From assembly GCA_964019425.1 (NCBI GenBank), contig OZ025852.1, positions 624,639 through 688,638 on the forward strand: a stretch of DNA of 64,000 nt. The letters run 5' to 3'. Both the position numbers and the translations under genes were made by a program. Below the pieces are notes generated by a model. It saw nothing but the letters and a program-made list of their open reading frames with translations, was not told where the DNA came from and did no database searches. Positions within the stretch are counted from its first letter, which is position 1, and each line of letters opens with the position of its first letter. Positions 11,628 to 23,200 of the stretch are shown here, in pieces. Origin of the DNA: Flectonema sp. DT1601 (taxonomy: Eukaryota; Euglenozoa; Diplonemea; Diplonemida; Diplonemidae).

Positions 11628-12228
11628 AACGATACGAGAGAGAGAGAGAGATATAGATAGAGATGATGCCATCAATTTATTCAATACAGTTCTTATGTCG
11701 TAAATCCACACACTTTATTCTTTTTACTGGAGATCAGTATCAATATATTTGTGTGTTGTTTTCTAGCCTTGAACTAGCTATACTAATTGGTTTAGTTCAA
11801 TTCCGTATGTTGCCGAGTTCTTCATCGAAATCGGCAACTTTCAGACACCGCGCCATGACGGCGTTAATATTTCCCTTCTAAGGTCCCCTTTATCGTAATC
11901 CGTTTAAAAAAAGTAAAATAATAAAAGAGAGAAAGAAGTGTATGGAAAAAAAATAATTAAAAAAAAAGGACAAAATGATGATATCTACTTCATTTTTTTT
12001 CTTTTCGTTTCTTTTCTGAAGCACTGACAATTTGAAGAGGTTAACTAAATCAAGTTTACCGATTAAAGAAAAAACTATTTTAGTTTTGTAGTTACAAAAG
12101 TAGGTTTTATGTTTATTATTATTAAACAAAAAAACAGCATGAGAAGATCTGGTAGAAGTTGTGTGCGTGTTGTGTTGATTTTTTTTGTTTTCCCCCGAAT
12201 TTTCAAACTCGTCAGTACTTTTTGCAAA
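11628..12228. other. Spacer between the two UXS genes
   Basis: No gene supported. It contains a GA-rich run near 11637-11655 and then A/T-rich sequence. An in-frame ATG at 12109 could extend the next gene upstream, but a cag after tttcaaactc (ending 12215) lies 13 bases before the ATG at 12229, matching the pattern of the other starts. Confidence 0.65.
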
Positions 12229-13630
12229 ATGGAGTGGAAACGCACAGTTGATCTTCGCGTGTTTGTCATCGCAGCGGTGTTGATGACTTTTGTTAGCTTT
12301 TCCAGAGTTGACAGGGAGAAGGACTCGGGAGGTGATGTTACTGCGGCAAAGATTGCGCTGCTTTCGAGAGAGTTGCAGCAACTGAAATCGATGAAAATGG
12401 AGTCCCAGAACCGAAAGATTGAATTCCCGGATACTGCTGTACTGCCACCCAGCACTAGAAAAAGAATATTAGTAACTGGAGGGGCTGGCTTTGTTGGATC
12501 TAATCTCGTTGATGTTTTAATGAAAGAAGGGAATCACGTCACTGTACTCGATAACTTCTTCACTGGTCGAATGGAGAACATCATTCACTGGATTGGACAT
12601 CCGAACTTTCAACTAATCGAACACGACGTCGTCGACAAGATTTCACTTGTCGTGGATCAGATCTATCACCTTGCGTCTCCTGCATCCCCTCCTCATTATA
12701 TGTTTGATCCTTTGAAAACTATTCGAACAAACACTGACGGAACTATGAATATGCTCGAGATTGCCAAGGCGACTGGTGCTCGAATGCTCTTCACCAGCAC
12801 TTCTGAAGTGTACGGAGACCCAAAAGAACATCCTCAGAAGGAATCCTACTGGGGAAATGTGAATCCAATTGGGAAGCGTGCATGCTACGATGAAGCAAAG
12901 CGACTGGGTGAGACGATGATGTACGCGTACAATGAAATGTACGGAGTGGATGTTCGGGTGGTTCGTATCTTCAACACCTTCGGTCCGAGGATGCATCCAA
13001 ATGACGGAAGAGTTGTGAGCAATTTCATCATCCAAGCCCTTCAGGGTAAGGACATCACCATCTACGGAAACGGTGAGCAGACGAGGAGTTTTCAATTCGT
13101 TGACGACTTAGTGAGAGGAATCTACACAGTTATGAATGGAAATGAGACGCAACCAGTTAACGTTGGTAACCCTGACGAGTACACTGTGTCCAAGTTTGCA
13201 AAGCTGATTAAGGTGTGAGATCTTTTTGATTTTTAAAAAAATGCTACTCGACGGAGAGTTATATCTTAATAAAAAAACTAATTAAAAAAAACAAAAAAAA
13301 AAAAAAAACAGGATCTCACTGGCTCTGTGAGTGAAATTAAATACGTCGCCGCTTCTGTTGACGATCCGACTCAACGTAAACCTGACATCACGAGAGCAAA
13401 AACAAAACTCGGATGGCAACCTCAGGTCCAAGTTAGAGACGTATGTGACAACATCTTAATTTTAATTTAGATTTAAAGAATAGAATGCTGCCATTAATCT
13501 GTTCAATCAAAACACTAAACAGGGACTCGCTAAAACTATTAAATACTTTTCAAAACAACTTGAAAACAACGGAGGGTCAATAACTACAATCGGTCAGAAG
13601 CCTAAGAAGCCAGGCTACCTCGGAAAGTAG
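12229..13630 (+). CDS. UXS: UDP-glucuronic acid decarboxylase (UDP-xylose synthase), paralogue B
   Basis: Three exons, 12229-13212, 13312-13440 and 13523-13630, give 406 residues. It has the same intron positions and phases as paralogue A. The N-terminus has a TM anchor ([15 protein letters not shown]) unlike the one in A. The catalytic core 12456-13199 is identical to A at DNA level, whereas exon 2 and exon 3 differ at many sites, including synonymous ones (for example [10 protein letters not shown] versus [10 protein letters not shown]). This points to a gene conversion limited to one exon rather than a very recent whole-gene duplication. Both genes look intact, so both are probably expressed as Golgi or endomembrane UDP-xylose synthases. 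Confidence 0.94.
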
Positions 13631-13758
13631 ATATCATTCTGTTGAGGAGACGTACCTGTGAATGAGTCGACTATGAGATCCGAATGAGTTGATGTTTTAC
13701 ATGAAATACTTTTATCTGAAGATCTGAGGATCACATTATTGTAATATAACACAACTGG

Positions 13759-13950
13759 ATGTGTTCTATCGAATACGGAACTCTAAAAACAACTTCTGAA
13801 TTGATCATCAAAATCGCTGTAGCAGCTTCTGATCAGAAGCAGACCAAGAGATTGCAATGCTACTTCACTTCATTCTTCGATAAGATAAGTGAGGTCGCTC
13901 TACTAATGGAAGTCGTTGAATTCAAAACGTTACTTCAAACAGGTGAATAA
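13759..13950 (+). CDS. Small hypothetical protein or first exon of an unresolved gene
   Basis: An open frame of 63 residues starting at an ATG. It looks coding by composition (helical, with SDQKQTKRLQCYFTSFFDK) but I do not recognise it. A good donor-like cag/gtgaat lies at the end (13942/13943). If it is used, the exon ends in phase 1, which does not fit the downstream exon at 14089, so I cannot join them. It may instead be a complete small protein ending at TAA 13948-13950. No clear T-rich acceptor lies immediately upstream. Confidence 0.35.
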   Translation: MCSIEYGTLKTTSELIIKIAVAASDQKQTKRLQCYFTSFFDKISEVALLMEVVEFKTLLQTGE

Positions 13951-14088
13951 CACAATATGTTCCACTTCCCTGTAGTGGACCCTCCCTGCTCTGTCTGGCC
14001 TCTGGAAGACGATTCCTTCTTGTTCTGAAATAGTTGAATGAAATAATTTTAAGTGAAACCAAACCAAACCAAACCAATTGAGGTTCAG

Positions 14089-14387
14089 GTTGGTAATAAC
14101 TTACCTGAGAGAGATCACACAAAGGGTAAGTTGAGATGGATATTTGAAAAGTATCATTCCATCTTTTATCAAACTAGTCTGTCGGCTACCACTGCATACT
14201 ATAAGGAAACTTTTCTCGCGGTGAGTAGCAAGAAACGAAAGTTCAGATTCCCGCACACAATATTCGCAACGTTTTTAAAATATTATTTCATTAATAAATT
14301 CTACAGGAGGAGGAGGAGGAGGAGGAGGAGGAGGAGGAACAACTTGTGATTATCTCTGACTACGTTTCTAAATTCTCATCAAAATAA
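14089..14387 (+). CDS. Two probable coding exons ending in a poly-Glu tail, gene incomplete
   Basis: Exon 14089-14220 and exon 14307-14387 join in frame. The first follows a CAAAC-rich tract and cag (14086-14088) like the other introns here; its donor is gtgagt at 14221. The second starts after ctacag with a run of GAG codons (ten Glu) and then EEQLVIISDYVSKFSSK and a stop. The first exon encodes VGNNLPERDHTKGKLRWIF and an aromatic-rich stretch. No start codon is available within it, so an upstream exon must exist, perhaps the frame at 13759 joined in a way I cannot see. Function unknown. Confidence 0.4.
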
Positions 14388-14446
14388 CTTAATCATGTCA
14401 ACCCCCCCAGGCACTTACACACACACAATTAAATAAAGTAACAACA

Positions 14447-14820
14447 ATGCACGTAAAGGGCACCTTGTACAATCCCTCTGCTTGGTCATTTGGTGATCGA
14501 ATTGATCCAAATGATGGAGTTGGTGATGTTCACGTTGTATGTTCTTATTGTTTATATCAATCTGGTGGTATTCTTTCTCATTGTAGTCTTCACAACACAA
14601 CAGGTTAGTTTCTCATTATCGGAACCAAAGAATTCGTTTAAAGAATTCCCTTCTGAAGGCTACGATGGTCCAACTTTACAGGTTTGTTGTTAACTTGACT
14701 CTCAGTCGGTTTATGTTTGGTGCGAAAAAAGAAAATTTAAAAAACTCCTCCTTCCAGGGATTCTCGTTCTTTCAGAGAGGGAAAGATACGCCGTCTCTTG
14801 TCAACGCGAGTACCATGTGA
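14447..14820 (+). CDS. 76-residue hypothetical protein in three short exons
   Basis: Exons 14447-14536, 14604-14681 and 14758-14820 close exactly in frame. The protein begins MHVKGTLYNPSAWSFGDRID and continues into a Ser/Phe-rich region and a short C-terminal exon. The introns use gtatgt and gtttgt donors; the first ends in the A/C-rich acacaacag, the second in a pyrimidine-rich ccttccag. I do not recognise the family and see no TM segment, so it is likely a small soluble protein. It is easy to miss because no exon exceeds 90 bases. A C-rich ...ccccccag at 14410 could be its leader acceptor. Confidence 0.5.
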
Positions 14821-15041
14821 AGAGATATTGGTAACGAATGACTATCAACAGCAACACTATTCTTTTGGACTCGATTTATATATTTTTTTGTTGGAGAGTT
14901 CGTTGACAGAGCATTCATTTCTTATTGACAGGCAGGCAGGTCACAAAAAAATGTTAAAAAAAAGTAAACCAAGCTGATTGAAATCAGATGACTTTCGTTA
15001 AATTTATTTATTTTTTTCATTCTTTAGAATTACTTCCAGCA

Positions 15042-17660
15042 ATGGTTTCGATTGACACGTTAGTAGAAACGTACTTCTGCGTTGAGAAGGACGTCGTTGT
15101 CAGTCAGGTTTGTTTGTTCTCTTTTTTTCTTTCAGACTCCCGATAGTCTTCCTACTTAATAATAATTCAGTGGGAGGAGTTCAATGGAGCAGAACACTTC
15201 GTTGAGAAGAAATTGATAAAGATTCAACGGCAACGAATCCCTGCAGTTAGAGAGCTGTCGAAAGAGTTGAAAGCAATTGAAATAAAAGAGAGAGACAAGG
15301 TAGCCGCGTTATATTTACACAATACGGAATGGGTTGTTCCAAAGGCTTTAAAAGAGTATCTGAGTGATGTTCAGAGTGGAAATATTGTCAGGCCGAACGT
15401 ATCTGTCCGAGCTGATAACTTGGAGCTCGCTATTAAGAAATCAAACGAAGAAGAACAGGAACGAAGAGAAGAACAACGGGAGCAGGCTCAAAAGCTAACA
15501 AACTTTCTAAAAGGACAGTCTGACTTTGACGAACAAGAGATGCTCGACTTACTTCTCTCTCACGGGTTAGAAGAAGGACTCGATCTAATTATAGAAACTG
15601 ATGCCGCGTGCGCATCTCAATCAGGTTCTGGAAAGTTCTTCGGTCTCTTCGACTTCTTCTTTGGGAGAAATGAAACCTCCGCTGTCGGTCAAATGGAATT
15701 GCCATCTCCTCCAATTGAGAATCCTAACTCAACACAATGTGACTCGACTACTATGGAGGAAGGTCCAGAAGATACTCCGATCCTCGTTGCTGCCGAAGCT
15801 GCCGAGCAAGAACTTCCAGAGAGTTCACAAGTAGTCTCCTCTGATGATGTTCATGTAGTCCCTGAGGGGTCGAAGGCTGTTTCAAAAGATGCCCAGATAG
15901 TATCTGGTGATGTGAAGGTAGTCGCTAAGGACTCTCAAGTAGTACCAGAGGGATCAAAAGTTGTATCAAAAGACTCTCAAGTAGTACCAGAGGGATCAAA
16001 TGTTGTATCAAAAGACTCTCAAGTAGTATCTGTGGGTATGAAAGTTGTTTCGAAAGATTCCCAACTAGTTCCAGAAGGATCCAGAGTCTTCCCCGCTGGT
16101 TCGGTGGTCGCTCCTGGCGATTCACAAATTGTAGTACCCGATGACAGCAAAGTAGTTCCGAAGGATGCTCAAGTTGTACCTGACGGATACAAAATAGTTC
16201 CAAAGAATCAAGTTGCAGCGGGTGGTGCGCCGTTGAACAAAGCTCCAGCCCCTCCTTCAGTAGGTAAAGGCTCCGTGGCGCCACCTCCCCCGTCCGGTAA
16301 TAAGGGCACTGGGGTTCCACCTCCTCCCCCTTCGGGTATTAAAGGTACAGGTGCGCCACCTCCTCCTCCTTCAGGTAAGAGCGGGGGCATCCCACCACCT
16401 CCGTCAGGAAGAGGTGGTGGTGCTCCACCCCCTCCTCCACCTGCTGGGTTTACGGGATTTAAACCAATTCGTCTCCCGGGTAACATGAAAGTTGTTCGCA
16501 ATATTGATGCGGCTGACGAAAGTATTTTTAAAGACCTCCCGTGTGAATTTGATATCGCCTCCCCTCTCGAAAAATATCAAAAAGAAGAAGAAGAGGTAGT
16601 CACGGTGAAGACGGAGAAGAAAGTAAAAGCTGATGCTCCGAAAGATGTCAGTTGGGTTATTGGAGGTCGTCAAGACGCTCTCTTTGTTGAGATGTTTTTA
16701 AAATCAACAGGACACACATGTGAAAGTCTTGTTAGAGCTACTGTAGCTTGCGATAGAGATCTCGTTGAGTTCGCTGGAGGCCTAGAAAAGTGTGTTCCTT
16801 CATCAGCTGCTCTCTCTAAGATATCAACTTTATCATCTACTGAACGGGAAGCCTCAACACCAGTTAGACTATTAGTTGCTGTGAGTAAAGAACCGCTATT
16901 CATTAGTAGGAGTAATATCCTCAATAGAATGTCAGAGCTCGAGTTGGTACCAAAGGTCGACTCCGCGTTAAAAACCCTTTCAACGATGGTACAGACTTTC
17001 CGCGATTCGTCAGCGTTCCTCAGTTTCTTTGGATTGGCGAATCAATTCATAAGAGTGGAATATAAATTATCCAAAGGTGATGGTTTCCGATTCTCTGACT
17101 TTCACAGTCTCTCCAAGAAGAAAACCCTTAATGGGATGACGTTCTTTGAGTTGTTGTACAAACTAGCGGAGTGGCAAGATAAGAAAAAACAAAGCGAAAT
17201 AGAAATCTCTTCATGGGTTGATGACCTTTCTATCTTAGAAGAGGCGTCGAGAATTGATGTGACTCAAGTTCGATCAGATTGTCTGATTGTTGTGTCGAGT
17301 TATCGTTTCTTAAATGAGAAGATGTCTTCCCTTCCACCTCAGGCGACTGAATCTGTCACTTCTTATCTTAACGAGTTTCCAGCACTCGAAGGACTTAGTG
17401 ATCGATGCGACACAATAATATCTGAATTAGGAGCCTTGTTAGTGTACACTCATGATACGACTAAGGATTTAAAGATTGACACGGCAGCAATCACTACTTG
17501 GATAGCTTCAATGAAAACTATTCGCATGCACTACAAAGTAATTGTAGTACAGGAAAGAAAAAAAGACGCAGAAGCAAAGTTAAAAAAAGAAAGATTAGCA
17601 GCCATTGCTTCAGCAGCTGCCTTAAAAGCGAAGGCTGCGAATGTTCAAGAAAATAGCTGA
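15042..17660 (+). CDS. Divergent formin-like protein (FH1 Pro-rich plus FH2-like domain)
   Basis: Two exons, 15042-15107 and 15171-17660, give 851 residues. A helical N-terminal third is followed by a valine-rich tandem repeat of about 14 residues (core VVSKDSQVVPEGSK, roughly residues 225-370). Then comes an FH1-like block of PPPPPSG/APPPPP segments (about 380-450), a known profilin-binding type of sequence. The C-terminal half resembles an FH2 domain: NMKVVRNIDAADESIFKDLP, and LSKKKTLNGMTFFELLYKLAE in place of the usual K-x-LL motif. FH2 domains nucleate and elongate actin filaments as dimers. The conserved Ile and Lys positions cannot be verified by eye, so activity is uncertain. A C-terminal coiled coil rich in Lys/Ala ends the protein. 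The short first exon encodes MVSIDTLVETYF. Confidence 0.75.
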
Positions 17661-17961
17661 ACTGGGGTAGTTCTTGTGGTAATAATTTCGTCAATTTTTT
17701 TTTATTTTTTTTATTTGCGTTTCTGTTTATTTATTTTGTTGTTTTGCTCAACTGCTCATCCAATTCGGGTGAACGAATGTCTATCGAAGTTATTAACCAG
17801 CGCTATCTGATTGGAGCTCTTTCAAATGTCCTCCGAATCTAATAATTGGAATGTCAACCTACCGCAACAGTTCTAACTGACTAACTGCGTTGAATGCTCT
17901 TCCTATGCTGTCTGTTCGTTATTTTTTGTGTTATTTAATTCCATTTTTCATAAAACAGGTG
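17661..17961. other. Intergenic spacer
   Basis: About 300 bases with T-rich stretches and no supported gene. The segment ...ttccatttttcataaaacag ends at 17958, three bases before the ATG of the next gene; I take it as that gene's leader acceptor. Confidence 0.55.
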
Positions 17962-19752
17962 ATGGTATTCACAATATTACTTGCTGCTGATGTCGGTGGA
18001 AAGAAGCACAACTATGCTGTACCGTTTGCGACGAAGCCGGACATCAACAAATTGAAACGTGAAGCGGGAGCGATGTACTCATCAAAAGGTATTCAAGTTG
18101 GGTTGTTAAATAATTTAGTAATTCAAGATGCGAAAAAGAATTGGAAGGTCCTGAGTAGCGGGACTCAGTTATTCGACTACTGTCAAGTATTCGCTACGAA
18201 GGGAGCGGGGGCTGCAAGTGGGCAAAGTGTTGCAGCTACCACTGCGGCAGGAGAGCGAACCATCCCTCAGAGTCTGCTCTCATTGCAACGATCTCGAAAT
18301 ACTTCACCTGTGAGAGATCAACTACCTCTTCAAAGCAATCAGCCTCTTCAAAGTAATCAAAAGCCACAGAGCAATCCTCCAAAAGGAAATCAGCCTCCCC
18401 AGGGCGTTCAAATACCACAAAACAATCAGCCTCTTCAAAGCAATCAGCTAGTTGTTGCGCAGGCCCAGCCAATCGTTCTCTCAGGATCTCCAACCGGCAG
18501 CTCTCCGAGACAAGTTCCATTCGCAGAACGCGTTGAAACCGTTTTCTCCAACATGCAGCCCTCTGACTCCTCTGCGGTCTCCGGCAGAGACATCCGTAGA
18601 CACGATTTTAATAACGAGTTTGATCTCCTCCCTGAACTTGGTCATGAAGTGGATAATTTATTTACCAAAGCCGACACGAACAGAGATGGTCTTATTGATT
18701 TTAGTGAATTTCAGCGTTTTGCTGAAATGTATCCGACAGTGTTAGATTCCCTCTACTACAGAGGAAAGGATCGCGATCTCGACAGGGCACAGAAAGCTGC
18801 AATCAGAGTGCAGGAAGAAGCGCTAGCGCGCTCAGACGACGATTATCAAAAAGTGATGGCGGGAATCAGAGACATTCAGGCAGCTGGTGCCGGACTCGAC
18901 GCTGACTTGAAGAGACAAAGTGATGTGCTGGCAGATGCTATCAAACAACAACAGGTTGGACAGCAGGGTCTTGAAAACGCTCAAAATGCAACACAACTTG
19001 CTCGCAACGAACTCCAAGATGCGATAACAAGAGTTGAACAACTACATTACGAAGAGAGCCAGCGAATTGTGAAAAGTGCAGAGCTTGAGAACCAACTACA
19101 AGGGAGGGAAGCTGCTACTGCTGCTGAGCGACAACAATTAAATAAAGAACTCCTCGTACTTGCGGACATTGAGAGGATGTTAGCTGATCAACAACGAGTT
19201 GTAAAGACTCACGAACAGCTAGTCAAGAAAGCGAATTCTGATGAGCAACTCGTGAGAGATAATCTGAGCGTTGCAATTGAAGGAATCGAAGCAGCAAAAA
19301 GAGATTGGGAAACAGCGAAGTTTGTTGTCTCCGACAGAGAAAGCAACGTAGCTGCTCATGTCGATGGTGAACGCGCAGCGGAACAACAGCTTCGTGATAC
19401 GGTCAACAGGGTTGCAAGGGAACAGGCAAAGAGAGATTTAATCGAAAGAGAAATCGTTACTAACAACGAAAAGGAAGCAGCTCAGCGAGGGCAGGAAACC
19501 GACGTGTCCAACAACCGAGCGGACGCTCAGCGCCGCCTTGCAGCTATGCGCGCGGAGAATTCAAATCTCCAGGCCCGACGAAGTGAAGCAGAACGTGAAG
19601 AACACGACATGATAAAACAAGAAGTAGATCTTCGTACTAAGAGAGAGTCACTAGAACAATACGAAGCTAATCTACGAAATAATCATCAGAGATTCGCTGT
19701 ACGCTATGCTGGTAGGGGCGAGCCAACTGGAACCACTTTCCAAGTTCGATAG
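17962..19752 (+). CDS. EF-hand, Gln-rich and coiled-coil protein
   Basis: 596 residues from the ATG at 17962; an in-frame ATG at 17905 would add 19 residues across what looks like an intron. The first ~80 residues form a compact domain (starting MVFTILLAADVGGKKHNYAV) that I do not recognise. A Gln/Asn/Pro-rich linker carries repeats of the type PLQSNQ (about 120-165). One clear EF-hand follows near residue 237 (DTNRDGLIDFSEF, all calcium ligand positions filled). From about 275 to 580 the protein is a long Ala/Glu/Gln/Arg-rich coiled coil. The form suggests a calcium-responsive cytoskeletal or membrane-associated scaffold. Its position between a formin and a giant coiled-coil protein may be coincidence. 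Confidence 0.75.
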   Translation: MVFTILLAADVGGKKHNYAVPFATKPDINKLKREAGAMYSSKGIQVGLLNNLVIQDAKKNWKVLSSGTQLFDYCQVFATKGAGAASGQSVAATTAAGERTIPQSLLSLQRSRNTSPVRDQLPLQSNQPLQSNQKPQSNPPKGNQPPQGVQIPQNNQPLQSNQLVVAQAQPIVLSGSPTGSSPRQVPFAERVETVFSNMQPSDSSAVSGRDIRRHDFNNEFDLLPELGHEVDNLFTKADTNRDGLIDFSEFQRFAEMYPTVLDSLYYRGKDRDLDRAQKAAIRVQEEALARSDDDYQKVMAGIRDIQAAGAGLDADLKRQSDVLADAIKQQQVGQQGLENAQNATQLARNELQDAITRVEQLHYEESQRIVKSAELENQLQGREAATAAERQQLNKELLVLADIERMLADQQRVVKTHEQLVKKANSDEQLVRDNLSVAIEGIEAAKRDWETAKFVVSDRESNVAAHVDGERAAEQQLRDTVNRVAREQAKRDLIEREIVTNNEKEAAQRGQETDVSNNRADAQRRLAAMRAENSNLQARRSEAEREEHDMIKQEVDLRTKRESLEQYEANLRNNHQRFAVRYAGRGEPTGTTFQVR

Positions 19753-20273
19753 CACGTCAGAGTTTATCAATTATAATTATTGTTGTCCTTCTTGTTTGTT
19801 ATTTTTATTTTTATTATTTAAAAGTTTGTGAGAGTTGTGACTTTGAAATCGAAGTGTTGTTCTCACAGTTGTTTGAATTTGGATCGCACAACTAATTGAG
19901 ATGAGAGAAACTACATAATAATCTCTTTTGATCTCTGACCTGTACCTTTTGTTACTATTGTTGCTTAGAATCCGATTCTTTTTTTTTTTGCGAACTTTTT
20001 TTTCCCTCCCCTTTCGCGTTCCCAAAAAAACTCCAATTAGAATTTTATCTCACATTGTTAAACTACACCGTAACGTTGTTCAGAAAGATTAGTATTTTTT
20101 GAATTTTTATTTAATTTATTTATTTTCTCATTTTATACATTTTATCTCCTCTTCAGGTTGAATACATAAATATCGAATTTTTTTTTTTTTTTTTTTCTTA
20201 CATTTTTTTATTTAATTTTTTTTTTAAGTAAAAAGTAATTATAACTTATACAACATCCCTGCAGACTATCGAT
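19753..20273. other. Intergenic spacer
   Basis: AT-rich spacer with T tracts near 19979-19989 and 20178-20196. No gene or RNA seen. It ends in caacatccctgcag (20264), nine bases before the next ATG. Confidence 0.65.
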
Positions 20274-23200
20274 ATGGTGACAGAGGATGATGTTGTTGTT
20301 GAAAAGAGCCTCCAAAAACAAAAAGAAGAGATGGATAAAATGACATCAGTACTCGAAATGATGCTACAAGAGAATAAACTTTTAGCTAACGAAGCATTGG
20401 TGTCTGGAGGTTCATCTGCTAGACAGTTGGCAGTAAGAAAACACATCACATGCGATCTTATTGAGAGTTGTAAGATATTTCGTTCTCATAATAACGTTTT
20501 GCTATCAGAAAAGAGGATCCCTCTTCCAGAAGGAGAAGTTGCTCCGGATTTCACGATTTTCAATCAAACGTTGACTTACAAACTTAGAAGCCCTGCTCAT
20601 GAAATCGAGCAACTCACCGAACAGCTGAAGCAGACTCCCAACTCTGACGAGATTACTAAATTATCAGCAGAGCTGTCAGAGATGACTAATAATTATAATC
20701 AGCTTCTAAAGCAACAGCAGTCAGAAGACGGCCAAGAGGATGAAATTATTAACCAGCTGAAAGCTGATCTCTCTGAGAGAGAATCTGAAATATCAAAACT
20801 AACGTCTGAACTGTCCAATACTACTTCACAATTAGAACAAGTTGCTGATCATCAAAAGTTACTCGACGAGAGTCAACAATCTCTTCAACAACTTAACATC
20901 GAACTCGAGGAGTTAAAAATAAAATGTTCTCAACTCCAATCTGACAACACTAAACAGTCGGAGAGCTACATTGAAGTAAATTCCACAAACAGCGAACTTC
21001 AAAACAACTTATCTTCTCTCAAGGAATCCAGTGAACGAACTATTAACGACCTTCAAAGTCAGTTATCTGATCTCAATTCTGAATTCGATGTTTTCAAGAA
21101 CAACTCATCGTCTTCTGATTCTGAATTGCAATCAAAAATTTCAACTCTCGAAGAAGAATTATCAACTTCACGTCATCAGACTGGAGGCGTTGAAAAAAAA
21201 TTACAAAATGAAATATCGGAACTTCAGGAGAAGGTCGACAAGGCAAAGTCGAAGAAGAAGAAGCTGAAGGAAGAACTCAAAGAAGAAGAAGAGAAATCCG
21301 ATGTCTTGAAAGACAAGTTGAAGGAGAAGGAAGAGGAGTTAGAAGAACTTCAAGCTGCACAAGATAGCCTCAGAGAGAAGTCAGCTGCTGGTGAGGAAGA
21401 TCACAATAATCGAATTTCTGAACTTCAGCAGGTTGTTGACGATAAGACAGCTGAGATTGAGAAACTGAATGCTGATCTTGCTTCCAGCACTGAGAAGACT
21501 GCTGATTTACAATCCCAACTCGACACTCTTGCGAGTGAGAAGGTTTCATCTGAAGAAGAACTCAACAACAAGTTATCTGAATTGACGGAATCTCGTGATC
21601 TGACTTCTTCTGAATCTGAGAAACTGAAGGAAGAACTCAGCAATCTTCAAGAACAGTCAACTATTGCTGAGGGTGAGTTTAGCACGAAAATCACTTCTTT
21701 GGAAGAGCAGCTGTCGGCGAAAGAAGAAGAGTTGAATGCCAAAACCGCTGAATTTGAGGAGAAGCAAGCAGCTTCACAGCAACACTTTGCAGACAACGAG
21801 GAAGAGTTGAACAGCAAAATTGTATCCCTTGAAGAGTCACTCACAAAGTCTCGAGAAGATCTGAAGTCTGCATTTGAGGAGAAGGGTGGCGTCGAGGAGA
21901 AGTTGCAGAATGAAGTTACTGAACTTCAGGAGAAGGTCGACAAGGTGAAGTCGAAGAAGAAGAAGCTGAAGGAAGAACTCAAAGAAGAAGAAGAGAAATC
22001 CGATGACTTGAAAGACAAGTTGAAGGAGAAGGAAGAGGAGTTAGAAGAACTTCAAGCTGCACAAGATAGCCTCAGAGAGAAGTCAGCTGCTGGTGAGGAA
22101 GACCACAATAATCAAATCTCTGAACTTCAGCAGGTTGTTGACGATAAGACAGCTGAGATTGAGAAACTGAATGCTGATCTTGCTTCCAGCACTGAGAAGA
22201 CTGCTGATTTACAATCCCAACTCGACACTCTTGCGAGTGAGAAGGTTTCATCTGAAGAAGAACTCAACAACAAGTTATCTGAATTGACGGAATCTCGTGA
22301 TCTGACTTCTTCTGAATCTGAGAAACTGAAGGAAGAACTCAGCAATCTTCAAGAACAGTCATCTATTGCTGAGGGTGAGTTTAGCACGAAAATCACTTCT
22401 TTGGAAGAGCAGCTGTCGGCGAAAGAAGAAGAGTTGAATGCCAAAACCGCTGAATTTGAGGAGAAGCAAGCAGCTTCGCAACAACACTTTGCAGACAACG
22501 ATGAAGAGTTGAACAGCAAGATTGTATCCCTTGAAGAGTCACTCACAAAGTCTCGAGAAGACCTGAAGTCTGCATTTGAGGAGAAGGGTGGCGTCGAGGA
22601 GAAGTTGCAGAATGAAGTTACTGAACTTCAGGAGAAGGTCGACAAAGTGAAGTCGAAGAAGAAGAAACTGAAGGAAGAACTCAAAGAGGAAGAAGAGAAA
22701 TCCGATGACTTGAAAGACAAGTTGAAGGAGAAGGAAGAAGAGTTAGAAGAACTTCAAGCTGCACAAGATAGCCTCAGAGAGAAGTCAGCTGCTGGTGAGG
22801 AAGATCACAATAATCAAATCTCTGAACTTCAGCAGGTTGTTGACGATAAGACAGCTGAGATTGAGAAACTGAATGCTGATCTTGCTTCCGGCACTGAGAA
22901 GACTGCTGATTTACAATCCCAACTCGACACTCTTGCGAGTGAGAAGGTTTCATCTGAAGAAGAACTCAACAACAAGTTATCCGAATTGACGGAATCTCGT
23001 GATCTGACTTCTTCTGAATCTGAGAAACTGAAGGAAGAACTCAGCAATCTTCAAGAGCAGTCATCTATTGCTGAGGGTGAGTTAAATTCTAAAATCTCGT
23101 CGTTGGGAGAGCAGCTGTCGGCGAAAGAAGAAGAGTTGAATGCCAAAACCGCTGAATTTGAGGAGAAGCAAGCAGCTTCACAGCAACACTTTGCAGACAA

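Noticed and set aside
12109-12228. Upstream ATG that would add 40 residues to UXS paralogue B
   Set aside because: The added residues are AT-rich and include a likely splice acceptor at 12215; the ATG at 12229 gives a TM-anchored start like paralogue A.
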